A DNA stretch of 64,000 nucleotides from Klebsiella pneumoniae (GCA_945861065.1 CAMASI010000005.1:21087-85086), one strand, 5' to 3'. Numbered from the stretch's first letter, positions 25,733-34,365 are shown. The notes: generated by a model from the letters alone, not told the origin. Translations and numbers: made by a program.

Positions 25733-26584
25733 ATGGGAATGGTGCTCGGGTCTGTCATGAGCGTCGCGCTCGCAAGCCAAAGCGAGGTACCTCTGCCACT
25801 CGACGCGCCCTTCGAGCGTTTGTCGGACCCCGGAAGTGACGGCGTGACCTTGGTGCCACGGGTAGACGGCGGTGCCAGCTTGGGCATCCACCCGCTGGCT
25901 TCGTCACCCCAACTGTGGGAAGGCACCGGCGGCGCAGATGTGACCCTCGTCGGTATCGACGACACCGCAGCTGTTGGGGGCCATCTGTGGGTTCAAACCT
26001 CCGCGGACGGCGAAAACGACATCCACTTCCGACTGACTCGTTTGTACTACGACGCAGGACTGGCCTTCGACCGCCGAATCGGCAATCACCAAGCGGTCCG
26101 CCTTGGTTATCGCCACCGTTGCAGTCATGGCGTGGACGACGTGCCCGGAAGAATTCTCATCCGGTCGGGACCCACGCTGTCTTGGGAGGCCGCGTGGGGC
26201 GAAACCACCGTGATCCGCACCACGGCGGGGGTGGAGGCTACGCTCATCGGGCAAAACCTGGATTTCGAGTTTCAACCCAGAGCCCTGCTGAACGCCGGCG
26301 CAGGTGTTTCCAGGCCCTGGGGTGAGGGACCCGTCCTCATTGGCGCGGCGGCTGTCGGTCTCTTCGCAGTGGGCACCGGCACCGAGGAGGTGTGGGCCCT
26401 GGGCGCGCCTTTCGGCGAGGTCCGAATGGTGCCGCTCCCATCGGCCGCTGTGGGACTTGGGACCCAGGGCGACGACGCAGCGCGCCTGTTGTTGCACGTG
26501 GAGCGCATCCCCGACACAGGCCTCGGGCCCGCGGCCCAACCCGTCACGCTTTGGTCCATCCGCGTCGAGTTCGGGGAAGGTTAG
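25733..26584 (+). CDS. Hypothetical outer-membrane or periplasmic beta protein
   Basis: 283 residues. A short signal peptide (GMVLGSVMSVALASQS) is followed by many alternating hydrophobic strands and a C-terminal 'LWSIRVEFGEG'. 'FRLTRLYYDAGLAFDRRIGNHQAVRLGYRH' looks like DUF1207-type outer-membrane proteins, but I would not assign the family. CGGAGGTC lies four bases before ATG 25733. The frame extends upstream to 25355, where it overlaps the divergent lipoprotein. A small lipoprotein gene follows 9 bp downstream. Confidence 0.6.
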   Translation: MGMVLGSVMSVALASQSEVPLPLDAPFERLSDPGSDGVTLVPRVDGGASLGIHPLASSPQLWEGTGGADVTLVGIDDTAAVGGHLWVQTSADGENDIHFRLTRLYYDAGLAFDRRIGNHQAVRLGYRHRCSHGVDDVPGRILIRSGPTLSWEAAWGETTVIRTTAGVEATLIGQNLDFEFQPRALLNAGAGVSRPWGEGPVLIGAAAVGLFAVGTGTEEVWALGAPFGEVRMVPLPSAAVGLGTQGDDAARLLLHVERIPDTGLGPAAQPVTLWSIRVEFGEG

Positions 26585-26593
26585 GGCATCGGC

Positions 26594-27262
26594 ATGTGGC
26601 TGGTAGTTTCGGCTGGATGTGAACAATCAGGCCTCGATTTCGGGGACCCGATTCTTACGCAGGCGCCCGAAACGGCCCCGCCGACCGCGCCATCAAGCAC
26701 GCCGAACGAACCGGAAGGGGACGCCGACACCGATTCTGACGCAGACGCAGACGCAGACGCAGATGCAGATGCAGATGCAGATGCAGATGCCGACATGGAC
26801 GCCGACGCAGACGCAGACGCAGATTCCGACGGAGACACCGACCTGGACACGGGTTTCCCCGTCGGGCCGCCCGTCGCCGGTACCTACGCCGGCGAGATCG
26901 TCATCGATTACGAGATGACTGTTCCATTTTTCGGGGGCAGCTCGGTCTGCACGGGTCCCATCGTCGTCGAATACGATCCGTCCGCGTTGGACCCGCTCCT
27001 AGGCTCGATGAGCTGCGAATGGCCCCTCTTCGACCTGTGGGCCGCGGTGTGGCTCAGCAGCGCAATGGGAACCCTGCGGGGCGATGGAACTTTTCCCGTC
27101 GTCAATGGCGACTTTTCGGGCTCCGACGGAACTGGAACGTTTGAGTGGAGCGACCCATGGACCGGTGCAATGGCGGGCACACGTTTCATTGGCGCGTTCA
27201 GCGGCGGTTCGTTTCTCGTCGATGCCTACAGCGCGAGCTGGGATATCGAGTGGGTTCCGTGA
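26594..27262 (+). CDS. Hypothetical lipoprotein with Asp-Ala repeat linker
   Basis: 222 residues. The only possible start is ATG 26594 because an in-frame TAG lies 9 bases upstream. This fixes a signal of just eight residues before the lipobox Cys (MWLVVSAGC). A Pro/Thr stretch and then about 35 residues of mostly alternating Asp and Ala separate the lipid anchor from a ~140-residue beta-rich domain of unknown family. It is probably displayed on the cell surface and co-transcribed with the preceding gene. Confidence 0.65.
   Translation: MWLVVSAGCEQSGLDFGDPILTQAPETAPPTAPSSTPNEPEGDADTDSDADADADADADADADADADMDADADADADSDGDTDLDTGFPVGPPVAGTYAGEIVIDYEMTVPFFGGSSVCTGPIVVEYDPSALDPLLGSMSCEWPLFDLWAAVWLSSAMGTLRGDGTFPVVNGDFSGSDGTGTFEWSDPWTGAMAGTRFIGAFSGGSFLVDAYSASWDIEWVP
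26737..26826 (+). repeat. GAYGCM hexanucleotide microsatellite
   Basis: About 15 tandem or near-tandem hexamers (GACGCA, GATGCA, GACGCC) encode the Asp-Ala linker of the lipoprotein. Hexamer unit changes keep the frame, so slippage would alter linker length without disrupting the gene. Confidence 0.85.
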
Positions 27263-27277
27263 ACCCCAGCCACGCAA

Positions 27278-27925
27278 TTAAGGCTGGCAACTGACCTGCA
27301 CATGCAGGTGATCCGCGTGACGACCCGCGGCACGCAGTACGCCTGGAATATTTCCGCTCCCAAAAAGCCACCGCAGGTCGCCTGCCGCAAGAAGGTCGTT
27401 GTGCACGACGTAGTCCTTGACCGCACGAATGAGGCGTTGATCGAGCAACAACAGGGACACCCGGCCGGTTTCGATCAACCCCTCGATGAAAAGCCAGGTT
27501 AATTCCAGGTCGAGGGTGGAGGGGGTCATGGCGCGAAAACTGTCCCCCTGACGCCCGCCCAATTGCCACAACGCGACGTCAGCGTCTCGCCCGACCTGGT
27601 GAAGGACATGCGGAGGGAGAGCGCCGCCCCGCGCCGCAGACAAGTCCCCGATGTGCACGGGGTCCGCTTCGGGAACCTGCGTTTGTACATGCCGGGCCGC
27701 ATGCGCGAGTGCGTCCGCCAGCCAAGTGGTACCCCAAGCGCGATCCGGGCGAAGCAGCTCAAAGGCGTCGTCGTAGGCGGGTAGCTGGACGAATGCTGCG
27801 GCGTCGAGCGCCCGACACGAAGGTGCCTCCCCCCGCGGAAGCGCTACCGAAGGCGGCAAATCCGCGAGGTCATCTGGCCAGGGCCCCGGTTCGGCGCCCG
27901 CCGCAGCGAAAAGAAGCGTCCACAT
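27278..27925 (-). CDS. Penicillin-insensitive murein endopeptidase-like protein (LAS metallopeptidase)
   Basis: 215 residues. The signal peptide (MWTLLFAAAGA) predicts export. The metallopeptidase core is visible: 'IGDLSAARGGALPPHVLHQ' then 'VGRDADVAL' supplies His and Asp zinc ligands, and C-terminal 'HADHLHVQV' supplies the last His. This matches MepA-type enzymes that cut peptide cross-links in peptidoglycan. The open frame begins at 28063, but ATG 27925 starts the signal peptide and avoids overlap with the divergent gene. It converges with the Asp-Ala lipoprotein gene. Confidence 0.8.
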   Translation of the reverse strand: MWTLLFAAAGAEPGPWPDDLADLPPSVALPRGEAPSCRALDAAAFVQLPAYDDAFELLRPDRAWGTTWLADALAHAARHVQTQVPEADPVHIGDLSAARGGALPPHVLHQVGRDADVALWQLGGRQGDSFRAMTPSTLDLELTWLFIEGLIETGRVSLLLLDQRLIRAVKDYVVHNDLLAAGDLRWLFGSGNIPGVLRAAGRHADHLHVQVSCQP

Positions 27926-28023
27926 CAGCGAGACACCTAACGGATCTGGAGGCCGATCGGCAAGCCCATCCGAGATACCCGTCCAACGACCCCGCAGGGG
28001 ACAGGCTCGGAGAGAGATCGCCC

Positions 28024-28821
28024 ATGGCGGACGGCGCAACGATCCATGACGACTTCGTGACACGAGAGGAGCGTGTTGTGGTCAAGGCGTGGCTCAGCTC
28101 CACCCACCCGGTGTGGGAAAAACGATGGCTCGCAACGTCGGGCGACCCAATTCTACATCAATTGCCACGTCCAATCTTGTGGCTAGGAAGCTGGCAATTC
28201 GCCGCACTTTTCGACAATCGGCCGTCCCGAGCCGCTGTGGCAACCGCGATTCGCGCCGAGCCCTTCCCCCCCGTGCTGGCGGGGTGGGTGGCGCGAATCG
28301 AATCGCGTGTCCGAGCTCGCACGGTTCTCGCAGACCTACCCACCGGCTGGGCGCTCACCGCGTGCCTCGTTCATTTGTGCGGCGATCGGGTCGAGCCGGA
28401 TGGCCGCCGCGAAGATCGGGCCCCCGTTCAGGCACACCGAGCCCGCGAGCAAGGCCCCGTCGCTTCTGTCAGCCTCGGCGAGCGGGCACTTCTAGAGTTC
28501 ATTGACAAGGGGGGCCGTGTCACCCAACAGTCGTGGCTGAACGACGGGGACCTTGCCGTGTTCGACGGACCCCGTCACAACGAAGATGCCAGGCACCGAA
28601 TTGCCAATGTCGAACGGCGCAGCGGCCATCGTTTCCCGGTGGGGATGGACGACTTCGACACACGAAGGGTGGAGTTCACCTTTCGGTTCGTACCGGCTGC
28701 GCACGTCACGCCGTGGTGGACCCTACCGGAGGCCGATCGGGAGCTCATCATCCCGTACATCGACGCATTGGCAGAAGGGAACGCTTGGTGGCGCCAAGAA
28801 CGCGACGCGGGCAACCGCTGA
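28024..28821 (+). CDS. AlkB-like 2OG-Fe(II) oxygenase-fold protein, atypical metal triad
   Basis: 265 residues. The C-terminal half aligns with the AlkB-type double-stranded beta-helix: 'GPVASVSLGERALLEF', 'WLNDGDLAVFDGP', a distal His in 'ARHRIANV' and the 2OG-binding Arg pair in 'RRVEFTFRF'. The expected H-x-D just before 'GPVASVSLG' reads H-R-A-R-E, so the Asp ligand is missing unless the nearby Glu substitutes. It may be a non-catalytic member or use a different chemistry. ATG 28024 is preferred; the in-frame extension to 27709 is antisense to the endopeptidase gene. Confidence 0.65.
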   Translation: MADGATIHDDFVTREERVVVKAWLSSTHPVWEKRWLATSGDPILHQLPRPILWLGSWQFAALFDNRPSRAAVATAIRAEPFPPVLAGWVARIESRVRARTVLADLPTGWALTACLVHLCGDRVEPDGRREDRAPVQAHRAREQGPVASVSLGERALLEFIDKGGRVTQQSWLNDGDLAVFDGPRHNEDARHRIANVERRSGHRFPVGMDDFDTRRVEFTFRFVPAAHVTPWWTLPEADRELIIPYIDALAEGNAWWRQERDAGNR

Positions 28822-28848
28822 CGGCGGCCCGCGTCGCAAAGGCACAGG

Positions 28849-29208
28849 TTAGCTGCAGACGCCGCCGCCGTCCGGGCCCGCGTGCGGGCAGTGGGTGGCT
28901 GCGTCGGCCGCTGCTGCGCCGAGGTGGTAGTTGCGACACTCCCAGCTGTCTCCGCCGGTCTCGTCGACACAACCCACGGGCCACGTGGCGCACTCGGTCG
29001 CGCAGTCGGCTTCGACCGGGTACTCGGTCGGGCAGGTGGCAACGGCGGTCGCGCAGAACGCGGCGCAGTCTGCAACGGCGTCCACGCAGGTGGTTCCGCC
29101 GGTGCCGGCAGTGCCTGTGGTGTCCGTGTCCGAGTCCGTCGATGCGTCATCGCCGCAAGCAACGGCAGTGACGAGGGCGAGGGTCGCCAGAAATCTGTTC
29201 AGCGTCAT
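28849..29208 (-). CDS. Small Cys-rich lipoprotein
   Basis: 119 residues. A clear signal peptide with lipobox Cys18 (VTAVACGDD) is followed by a Thr/Gly/Asp linker and a compact domain with ten Cys (for example CVDAVADCAAFC and CATECATWPVGC), probably disulfide-bonded outside the cytoplasm. Family unknown; similar small Cys-rich lipoproteins are frequent in Myxococcota. GGAGGATTC precedes the ATG, and a good sigma-70-type promoter lies upstream. Confidence 0.75.
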   Translation of the reverse strand: MTLNRFLATLALVTAVACGDDASTDSDTDTTGTAGTGGTTCVDAVADCAAFCATAVATCPTEYPVEADCATECATWPVGCVDETGGDSWECRNYHLGAAAADAATHCPHAGPDGGGVCS

Positions 29209-29243
29209 GAATCCTCCATGCTCCGCGGGCTGCGGGCGGCTGG

Positions 29244-29272
29244 TTTACAACACGTTTTACGCCGCTTGTCAA
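29244..29272 (-). promoter_or_regulatory. Sigma-70-type promoter of the Cys-rich lipoprotein gene
   Basis: Read on the minus strand: -35 TTGACA at 29272-29267 (perfect consensus), 17-base spacer, -10 TGTAAA at 29249-29244 (4 of 6). Transcription would start near 29237, leaving a ~30-base leader with GGAGG. On the plus strand TTGTCA at 29266-29271 overlaps the same bases and could serve as the -35 of the divergent gene at 29329. Confidence 0.6.
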
Positions 29273-29328
29273 TCGTCGACTGAATGAGCTATGTCCGCAT
29301 ACGTCTTGGGTTGTGGAGGACAAAAAAA

Positions 29329-30006
29329 ATGCGTCATTTCGTAGTATCGGCAGTCGTTGCCTGTTGGGCCAATTCGGCTCGCGCGGAGGACGTGCCCGTT
29401 CAACCCGTCGAGGGACCGGTCGTTGCGGCCCCCGAGGAAGGCGGCGGGCTCACTGCCGACCAGCGCGCGGAACGGCAACAGGCGCTCAAGGCCAGCGTGA
29501 AGTTGGAGCTGGCGGCGTTTCAGCAGATGTTGCAGCAGACGTCCGCCTTGGTCGCTTCCGAAGGTGCGTCGATGCCGCCAGAAGTCAAAAGCGCCCACGA
29601 TGCGGGCTCAGCCAAGGCCAAGGAGGCCCAAGAGCAGGTAGCCGCCGGTCAGTACGCCGGTGCTTGGCGCTCGCTACATGAAGCGTGGGCCGCGAACGCG
29701 CCGGCCCTTCGTTTCGTGTTCAGCAAAGTGGACATGAAACAGCTCGAACCGCTTGTCACCACGTTTATCGATGCCCTGTCCGCAAGAAACACGGACCTCG
29801 CAACCCTGGTAGGCACCGGTCCCGCAGAAGCCAAAACCCACTACGACGCCGGCGCCGCCTTGCTCGACCAGGCAAAAGCGAGCCAAGCTGCTGGCGACTC
29901 AAAAGGCGCATTCGCCAAAGCGCGTGAGGCGATGACCGAATTCGATCTGAGCGTCCGCGCCCTGTTCAAAGGTGCGAGAGAGGACCAGAAACGCCGCAAG
30001 AACTGA
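29329..30006 (+). CDS. Hypothetical secreted helical protein
   Basis: 225 residues. The signal peptide (MRHFVVSAVVACWANSARA) is cleaved before EDVPV. The mature protein is almost entirely helical with repeated Ala/Lys/Gln-rich segments, resembling a TPR-less coiled-coil periplasmic protein; no family recognised. GGAGGACA and an A-rich spacer precede ATG 29329, favouring it over ATG 29284. It is divergent from the Cys-rich lipoprotein and convergent with the RCC1 gene. Confidence 0.7.
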   Translation: MRHFVVSAVVACWANSARAEDVPVQPVEGPVVAAPEEGGGLTADQRAERQQALKASVKLELAAFQQMLQQTSALVASEGASMPPEVKSAHDAGSAKAKEAQEQVAAGQYAGAWRSLHEAWAANAPALRFVFSKVDMKQLEPLVTTFIDALSARNTDLATLVGTGPAEAKTHYDAGAALLDQAKASQAAGDSKGAFAKAREAMTEFDLSVRALFKGAREDQKRRKN

Positions 30007-30014
30007 GCGCCGCT

Positions 30015-30977
30015 CTACATGGGGCCGTCGGCTTCACCGTAGTCATTGCGCCCCCAGCAACTCACCCGTTCTGGGGGCGTCGTGATCGCACACGTGTGAA
30101 ACCAGCCTGAGCTCACTTGTTGGTAGAAGCCGGGCAGTGGCGCTGCCTGGCCAAAGTCGCCGGTGCCCCAACACTGGGCCTGCAAGTCCCTGCGAAGGGC
30201 ACAGTTGTGCGTGTTGCCAGAACTGAGGTGGTGGAAGAAGTCGAACAGAGGCTCCTGTGTCTGGTTGGCCGAGTCGTTGCCCCAACACCGCGGCTTGCCG
30301 TCTTCGCCCAAACCGCAGCTGTGGTACACGCCAGAACTCGCTTGGACATAGGTCGTCTGCTCGTCAGGGGACGCCTGACCAAAGGTATTGAGGCCCCAAC
30401 AAACCATGGACGCGTTCGCCGCACTGACGCCACAGGCGTGTCCAAAACCACAATCCAGGCTCAACAACGCTCCTGGCGGCGGCAAGGTCCTATTATCGGT
30501 CTCGGCACCCCAACAATGCGCCAAGCCAGCGGGATCGAGGGCACAACAGAAGTTGCTCCCACAATCGAGCTGCGTGAACGTGCCCACCGGCGCTGACGTC
30601 TGCCCGAACTCGTCGCTCCCCCAACAGGTGATGCTTCCGTCGTCGGCCATCGCGCATGAGGAGTCGATGCCTACGGCCACCGAGGTAAACACACCGCTCG
30701 TCGGTGCGTCGGTGACTTTGCCGTCGGTATCGTCACCCCAACAGGCCACCTCACCGGCCTCAGACACCCAGCAGGAATGCGTCTCACCAGCGCTGATTCG
30801 CTGAACATACACGCCAGGCCATTCCCAAGGGGCAGGCGGCGGAGGCACGTAGGGATCGGTCGGCCCGGTGTCGGTCGGTTCATCGGTCGTCGTTGGCGGT
30901 TCGGTGGGTACGGTGTCCGTCTCGATCGGTGCCCCGGAACAACCCACAACCGCGAACCAGCACGTCCTGAACATCAT
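30015..30977 (-). CDS. RCC1-repeat lipoprotein
   Basis: 320 residues. The short signal MMFRTCWFAVVGC gives lipobox Cys13, followed by a Thr/Pro/Asp linker. About seven repeats of the form C-x(n)-G-x-x-x-C-W-G-x-(N/D)-x-x-G-Q follow (for example 'ITCWGSDEFGQ', 'MVCWGLNTFGQ', 'PRCWGNDSANQ'), predicting an RCC1-type beta-propeller with paired Cys per blade. It is likely surface-anchored. The frame extends to 31079, but ATG 30977, with GAGG upstream, starts the signal. It is the last gene of the exporter operon, 46 bp after the previous stop. Confidence 0.8.
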   Translation of the reverse strand: MMFRTCWFAVVGCSGAPIETDTVPTEPPTTTDEPTDTGPTDPYVPPPPAPWEWPGVYVQRISAGETHSCWVSEAGEVACWGDDTDGKVTDAPTSGVFTSVAVGIDSSCAMADDGSITCWGSDEFGQTSAPVGTFTQLDCGSNFCCALDPAGLAHCWGAETDNRTLPPPGALLSLDCGFGHACGVSAANASMVCWGLNTFGQASPDEQTTYVQASSGVYHSCGLGEDGKPRCWGNDSANQTQEPLFDFFHHLSSGNTHNCALRRDLQAQCWGTGDFGQAAPLPGFYQQVSSGWFHTCAITTPPERVSCWGRNDYGEADGPM

Positions 30978-31023
30978 GACCTCGCGGCCGCCCCTAACTT
31001 CAGCCGCGTCCCCTCGAGCGACC

Positions 31024-31974
31024 TCAATCCGGCCAACGGTAGCTGGGGCGAGCCAACGGGCGCAACGCGACAAGATCATTCACCCAGCACAACGGGTGCG
31101 ACAGCGCGTCCAGCCCACAGGCGTGGTCGCCACCCAACGCGAGGGCCACCAGTCCCTGAGGCGCATCACCCGCTGGCGTGTTGAAGGCCCAACAACGCGT
31201 TTCTGGCCCGCGCCGGGCGCAGAATCGTTCGGCCCCCACGTAGGTCGCGCCCGCGGAGAGCTCCTCCCATCCCTCGTCGGACGGAGCGGACCCGTTCCCC
31301 GGATGTTCTGGTTTGCCCCAGCACACCACGACGCCCTTGGGATCGAGCCCACAGGCGGCCGCGCGACCGAGCGCTAAGCCCTGCAGCGGAACCGCTGGTG
31401 CCTCCAACTGGCCGTGGCGCCCCAGTCCCCAACAAACCGGAAGGCTCTTCTCGTCTAAGCCACAAGTGAAATCGAGCCCTGCTTCCAAACCGTGCAACGC
31501 AAACATCGGAGCCAGCGTCTGGCCATAACGGTTGTCGCCAATGCACTGGACGTGGCCATCGAGGTCGCCCAGGCAGGTGTGCCGGCCTCCCGCCGCGATC
31601 TCGACGACGCCAGCTGGCCCAAAACCGAGGTCCGTCACGTCTCCTGCGCTGGCCCGTGTGCCCGCCACAAGGCCCAACGGACCGAGCCGACGCTCCCCCT
31701 CCTCATAGCCCCAGCACAACACGCCTCCGTCGGAACGACGACCGCACGCATGATGGAGACCCACACTCATCCCATCCAGGCTTCCTTCTGGGGGATCTGG
31801 GTCGAGCATGTGGTTGCGCCAGCCCCAACACCACACCGCTCCAGAGCCGTCAAGGCCGCACAATCGGCCCTCGCCTGCATCCAGGTGGGAAAGCGCAGGC
31901 AATGAAGGCTCTGGGGGTGGCACGAAGTCACAGCCCGCGAGCCATTGAACAACTGCAAGACCCGCGCGGTTCAG
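31024..31974 (-). CDS. RCC1-repeat lipoprotein, probable CTG start
   Basis: 316 residues if started at CTG 31974. The first standard start in frame is GTG 31923, but this would remove a perfect lipoprotein signal encoded just upstream (NRAGLAVVQWLAGC, Cys15). No ATG, GTG or TTG exists for that segment. CTG 31974 overlaps the TGA of the preceding gene (CTGA), as expected for termination-reinitiation. The rest has RCC1-type blades ('AVWCWGWRN', 'GVLCWGYEEG', 'PVCWGLGRHGQ', 'VVCWGKPEH'). It is a paralogue of the next gene in the operon. Confidence 0.7.
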   Translation of the reverse strand: MNRAGLAVVQWLAGCDFVPPPEPSLPALSHLDAGEGRLCGLDGSGAVWCWGWRNHMLDPDPPEGSLDGMSVGLHHACGRRSDGGVLCWGYEEGERRLGPLGLVAGTRASAGDVTDLGFGPAGVVEIAAGGRHTCLGDLDGHVQCIGDNRYGQTLAPMFALHGLEAGLDFTCGLDEKSLPVCWGLGRHGQLEAPAVPLQGLALGRAAACGLDPKGVVVCWGKPEHPGNGSAPSDEGWEELSAGATYVGAERFCARRGPETRCWAFNTPAGDAPQGLVALALGGDHACGLDALSHPLCWVNDLVALRPLARPSYRWPD

Positions 31975-33644
31975 AACGCCAACCCAGCGCGCGTAAACGC
32001 GAAGGATCCACCGGCCGCCGGGTCGCCGAATCGCGTGTACGGCTCGCCCGACTGCACGAGAGCACCCACCGCCACGTCGAAGCCTCCCCCCACGTTGTAC
32101 GAGAGCTCCGGGTAGAAGATCATCGACCGCCCTTCGGGTGTCAGCGCTCCGAATCGAACCTCAGAACGTTCCGCAGTTCCGGGGTCCGGTGTGTCGATTC
32201 GAATGCCCGTCAGGTCGACAATCGTGAACAAACGCAATAAACCCCGTTGGGACCGAAAGTTGATGTCCATGCCCAACACGAGCAGGTCGGACTGACGGGC
32301 ACGTTTCACTTCCTGCGCACACGCTGTGCCGTCTTGCGCCAGCGCACAGATGGCAGGCACGCTGCCCTCCACCATGGACGCATCGCGTAAGGCCTCACCC
32401 TCCTGCAGGAGGTTGTCGCCCGCACCGAGCTCGTCGAACATGCCATGCACCCACTGAGCATTCGCATACACATGTCCGCCAAAGGTATAGTCAACTCCAA
32501 TCACCCATTTCGGGTAAGGCGTCGCTTCCAACACAAGCGGCGCCTTTCCCGAGGGGTAGGCATACTCCCCGGCTGGCGTCATAATCCCGAGCAAAGAAAT
32601 GTCGTCGTTCGTGATGGTGGACAACACTTCGACCGGCGCGACGACCGCGACTTCCGTTCGCCAGCCTAATGCCGGCAACTTCGCCGGTAGGGGAATCTCG
32701 CCTGCCGCATTGACGCCGGCCACGCGGATTCTCGGGTAGCGGAGCGTGACGTCGTTCATCAGCAATCCGTCGACACACGCTACCGGATGGTCCGGGTCGC
32801 AAATCTCCCCCACGGACTGGGTCGTATGGGTGGCGGTCGCTACGGGCGTGTCGGCAAAGCCCTGGTAGTAGGACATTCCGATGTCCTGGGAGCCCAAGGT
32901 GCTTCCCACGCGCAGCATCCACTGCATGTTGGACAGGCTCGGGGCCGGCGGCTCCGCATGCGCACTGCCCACCACCGTGGGATACCCAAAGCCTTCGGCC
33001 GAGCCCTTCTCGGAGAGCAGTCGCCAACGAAGGTCCGGGTCAAGGAATGGGAGGCGATCGACGTCGCTGAGCCCTAAAGAAGCTGACGTCGGCACCAGCG
33101 CAGGCTTGAACACCGGCACAAGTACACCGGTCAATGTCGACAATCCCCGAGTCACGTCGGCACGAACCATGAGGTTTGCGGCTTGCTCGCCAAATCGGAG
33201 GGGATCCTCCACGTCATTGGAATTCACGGTATTTGTCGGATTGAACTGATCACCGACGCCAAACTGAACGAGTTGTTGGCCTACACGGAGGTCCATGCCT
33301 TTCCACAACAGGTCCCTCGCATCGACGTACAGCGAGTCGACCTCGATGCGGACCGGATCGACTACCCCAGGGTCGGACAAATCGAGCAGGCTGTCCATCG
33401 GGGCGGACACACCGAGCAGAATTCCCTCTACATCGCCCACGGCCCGGAATCGGCCCTGCTTGGCGTACCCATTGAGCCTCAGCGTCGTCCGGCTCCATTG
33501 GATCTGAGGGGACTGAACGAGTTCAGGCACGTAAAACTCGGCTTCAGGCGCGGCATCGGTGCGCAAACGAAGGTCGGTCGTGATCGAGCCGCCCACGGCC
33601 ACGTCTTGGGCGACCGCAACGTTCATGAAAATACGAAGCAACAC
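31971..33644 (-). CDS. DUF1302-like outer-membrane protein of an RND export operon
   Basis: About 557 residues from GTG 33644, one base after the previous stop. A short signal (LLRIFMNVAVAQ) is followed by a beta-rich protein with barrel-like strands. 'LRLNGYAKQGRFRAVGDVEG', 'VDARDLLWKGMDLRVGQQLVQFGVGDQFNPTNTVN' and C-terminal 'AGGSFAFTRAGLAF' ending in Phe resemble DUF1302-type outer-membrane proteins found with RND lipid or hydrophobic-substrate exporters. It probably forms the outer-membrane part of the pathway encoded by the two genes upstream. Confidence 0.7.
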   Translation of the reverse strand: MLLRIFMNVAVAQDVAVGGSITTDLRLRTDAAPEAEFYVPELVQSPQIQWSRTTLRLNGYAKQGRFRAVGDVEGILLGVSAPMDSLLDLSDPGVVDPVRIEVDSLYVDARDLLWKGMDLRVGQQLVQFGVGDQFNPTNTVNSNDVEDPLRFGEQAANLMVRADVTRGLSTLTGVLVPVFKPALVPTSASLGLSDVDRLPFLDPDLRWRLLSEKGSAEGFGYPTVVGSAHAEPPAPSLSNMQWMLRVGSTLGSQDIGMSYYQGFADTPVATATHTTQSVGEICDPDHPVACVDGLLMNDVTLRYPRIRVAGVNAAGEIPLPAKLPALGWRTEVAVVAPVEVLSTITNDDISLLGIMTPAGEYAYPSGKAPLVLEATPYPKWVIGVDYTFGGHVYANAQWVHGMFDELGAGDNLLQEGEALRDASMVEGSVPAICALAQDGTACAQEVKRARQSDLLVLGMDINFRSQRGLLRLFTIVDLTGIRIDTPDPGTAERSEVRFGALTPEGRSMIFYPELSYNVGGGFDVAVGALVQSGEPYTRFGDPAAGGSFAFTRAGLAF

Positions 33645-33645
33645 G

Positions 33646-34365
33646 TCAGATGCCCATCTGGAGCGTTCGGACGGTAAACACATCCTCGCCGATACCCGTG
33701 TCCGCTTCCCATGCGGTTCTTCGCAATTCTGTCCACGCGCCGGGCCGGGTCAGGTCATCGATCCGCATCACCCCAGGGAGGCAGATGGCACCGCGACACT
33801 CGTACCCTGAGCGGGTCTCGGTCTTGATGTGGGACCCCGTCGCGTTGAAATACTTGATCTGCGTCGGAAGGTGATCGGCAGCGCCAACCGTGAGCTGAAC
33901 GCGCGGGTACGGGACCAGGGCGCCCGGTTTGGGCGTGAGCTCCAGCGTGACCGAAGCCGGGGTCTCGGCTGAGACCGTCGCAGCGTACACGTCGCCAAAC
34001 CGCGACGCGTTCATGTCGTCTTGGCTGTAGCTTGTGCCCATAAAGGACTGCTGCGTCACGTGGCTCGCAATGCGCCGTACCTTGGCGTAGGCGGGCAGCC
34101 AGATCCACATCTGGTCCCGAGCCAGGACCAACACGCGTGTCCCTCGCTGATCGGCCGGTTGTTCGAAGAACGTCAGGCTCTTTCCGTCCTTGACCATCAC
34201 CGTGAAAGCCAGCGCCCGCGTGTTCTTGGCCCCAGGCTCCTGATCCACCACGCTCCAATGAATGGTGAGGTCCTTGGCGCGATTCATTGCCTCGTCCGCC
34301 AACGCAAGAACAGCGTTGCCATCGGCGGCCCAGGCGGCGGCAAACCACGCAATCAGCAACGTCAT
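33646..34365 (-). CDS. LolA-like outer-membrane lipoprotein-sorting family protein
   Basis: 239 residues. The signal peptide MTLLIAWFAAAWAA precedes DGNAV. The mature part matches the LolA/LppX-like half-barrel family: 'IHWSVVDQEPGAKNTRALAF', 'DQMWIWLPAYAKVRRIASH', 'SQDDMN', 'YPRVQLTVGAADHLPTQIKYF'. Such proteins carry lipids or hydrophobic ligands across the periplasm for MMPL-type exporters. The start overlaps the RND gene stop by 4 bp (ATGA). The three-gene order RND, LolA-like, DUF1302-like suggests one transenvelope system. Confidence 0.82.
   Translation of the reverse strand: MTLLIAWFAAAWAADGNAVLALADEAMNRAKDLTIHWSVVDQEPGAKNTRALAFTVMVKDGKSLTFFEQPADQRGTRVLVLARDQMWIWLPAYAKVRRIASHVTQQSFMGTSYSQDDMNASRFGDVYAATVSAETPASVTLELTPKPGALVPYPRVQLTVGAADHLPTQIKYFNATGSHIKTETRSGYECRGAICLPGVMRIDDLTRPGAWTELRRTAWEADTGIGEDVFTVRTLQMGI

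Noticed and set aside
26737..26826. CRISPR or other non-coding repeat
   Set aside because: Hexamers are in frame within a lipoprotein gene and encode its Asp-Ala linker.
31971..31974. TGA at the end of the DUF1302-like gene as another selenocysteine codon
   Set aside because: That protein ends in a typical outer-membrane Phe terminus, and the downstream gene is in a different frame. CTGA coupling explains the junction.
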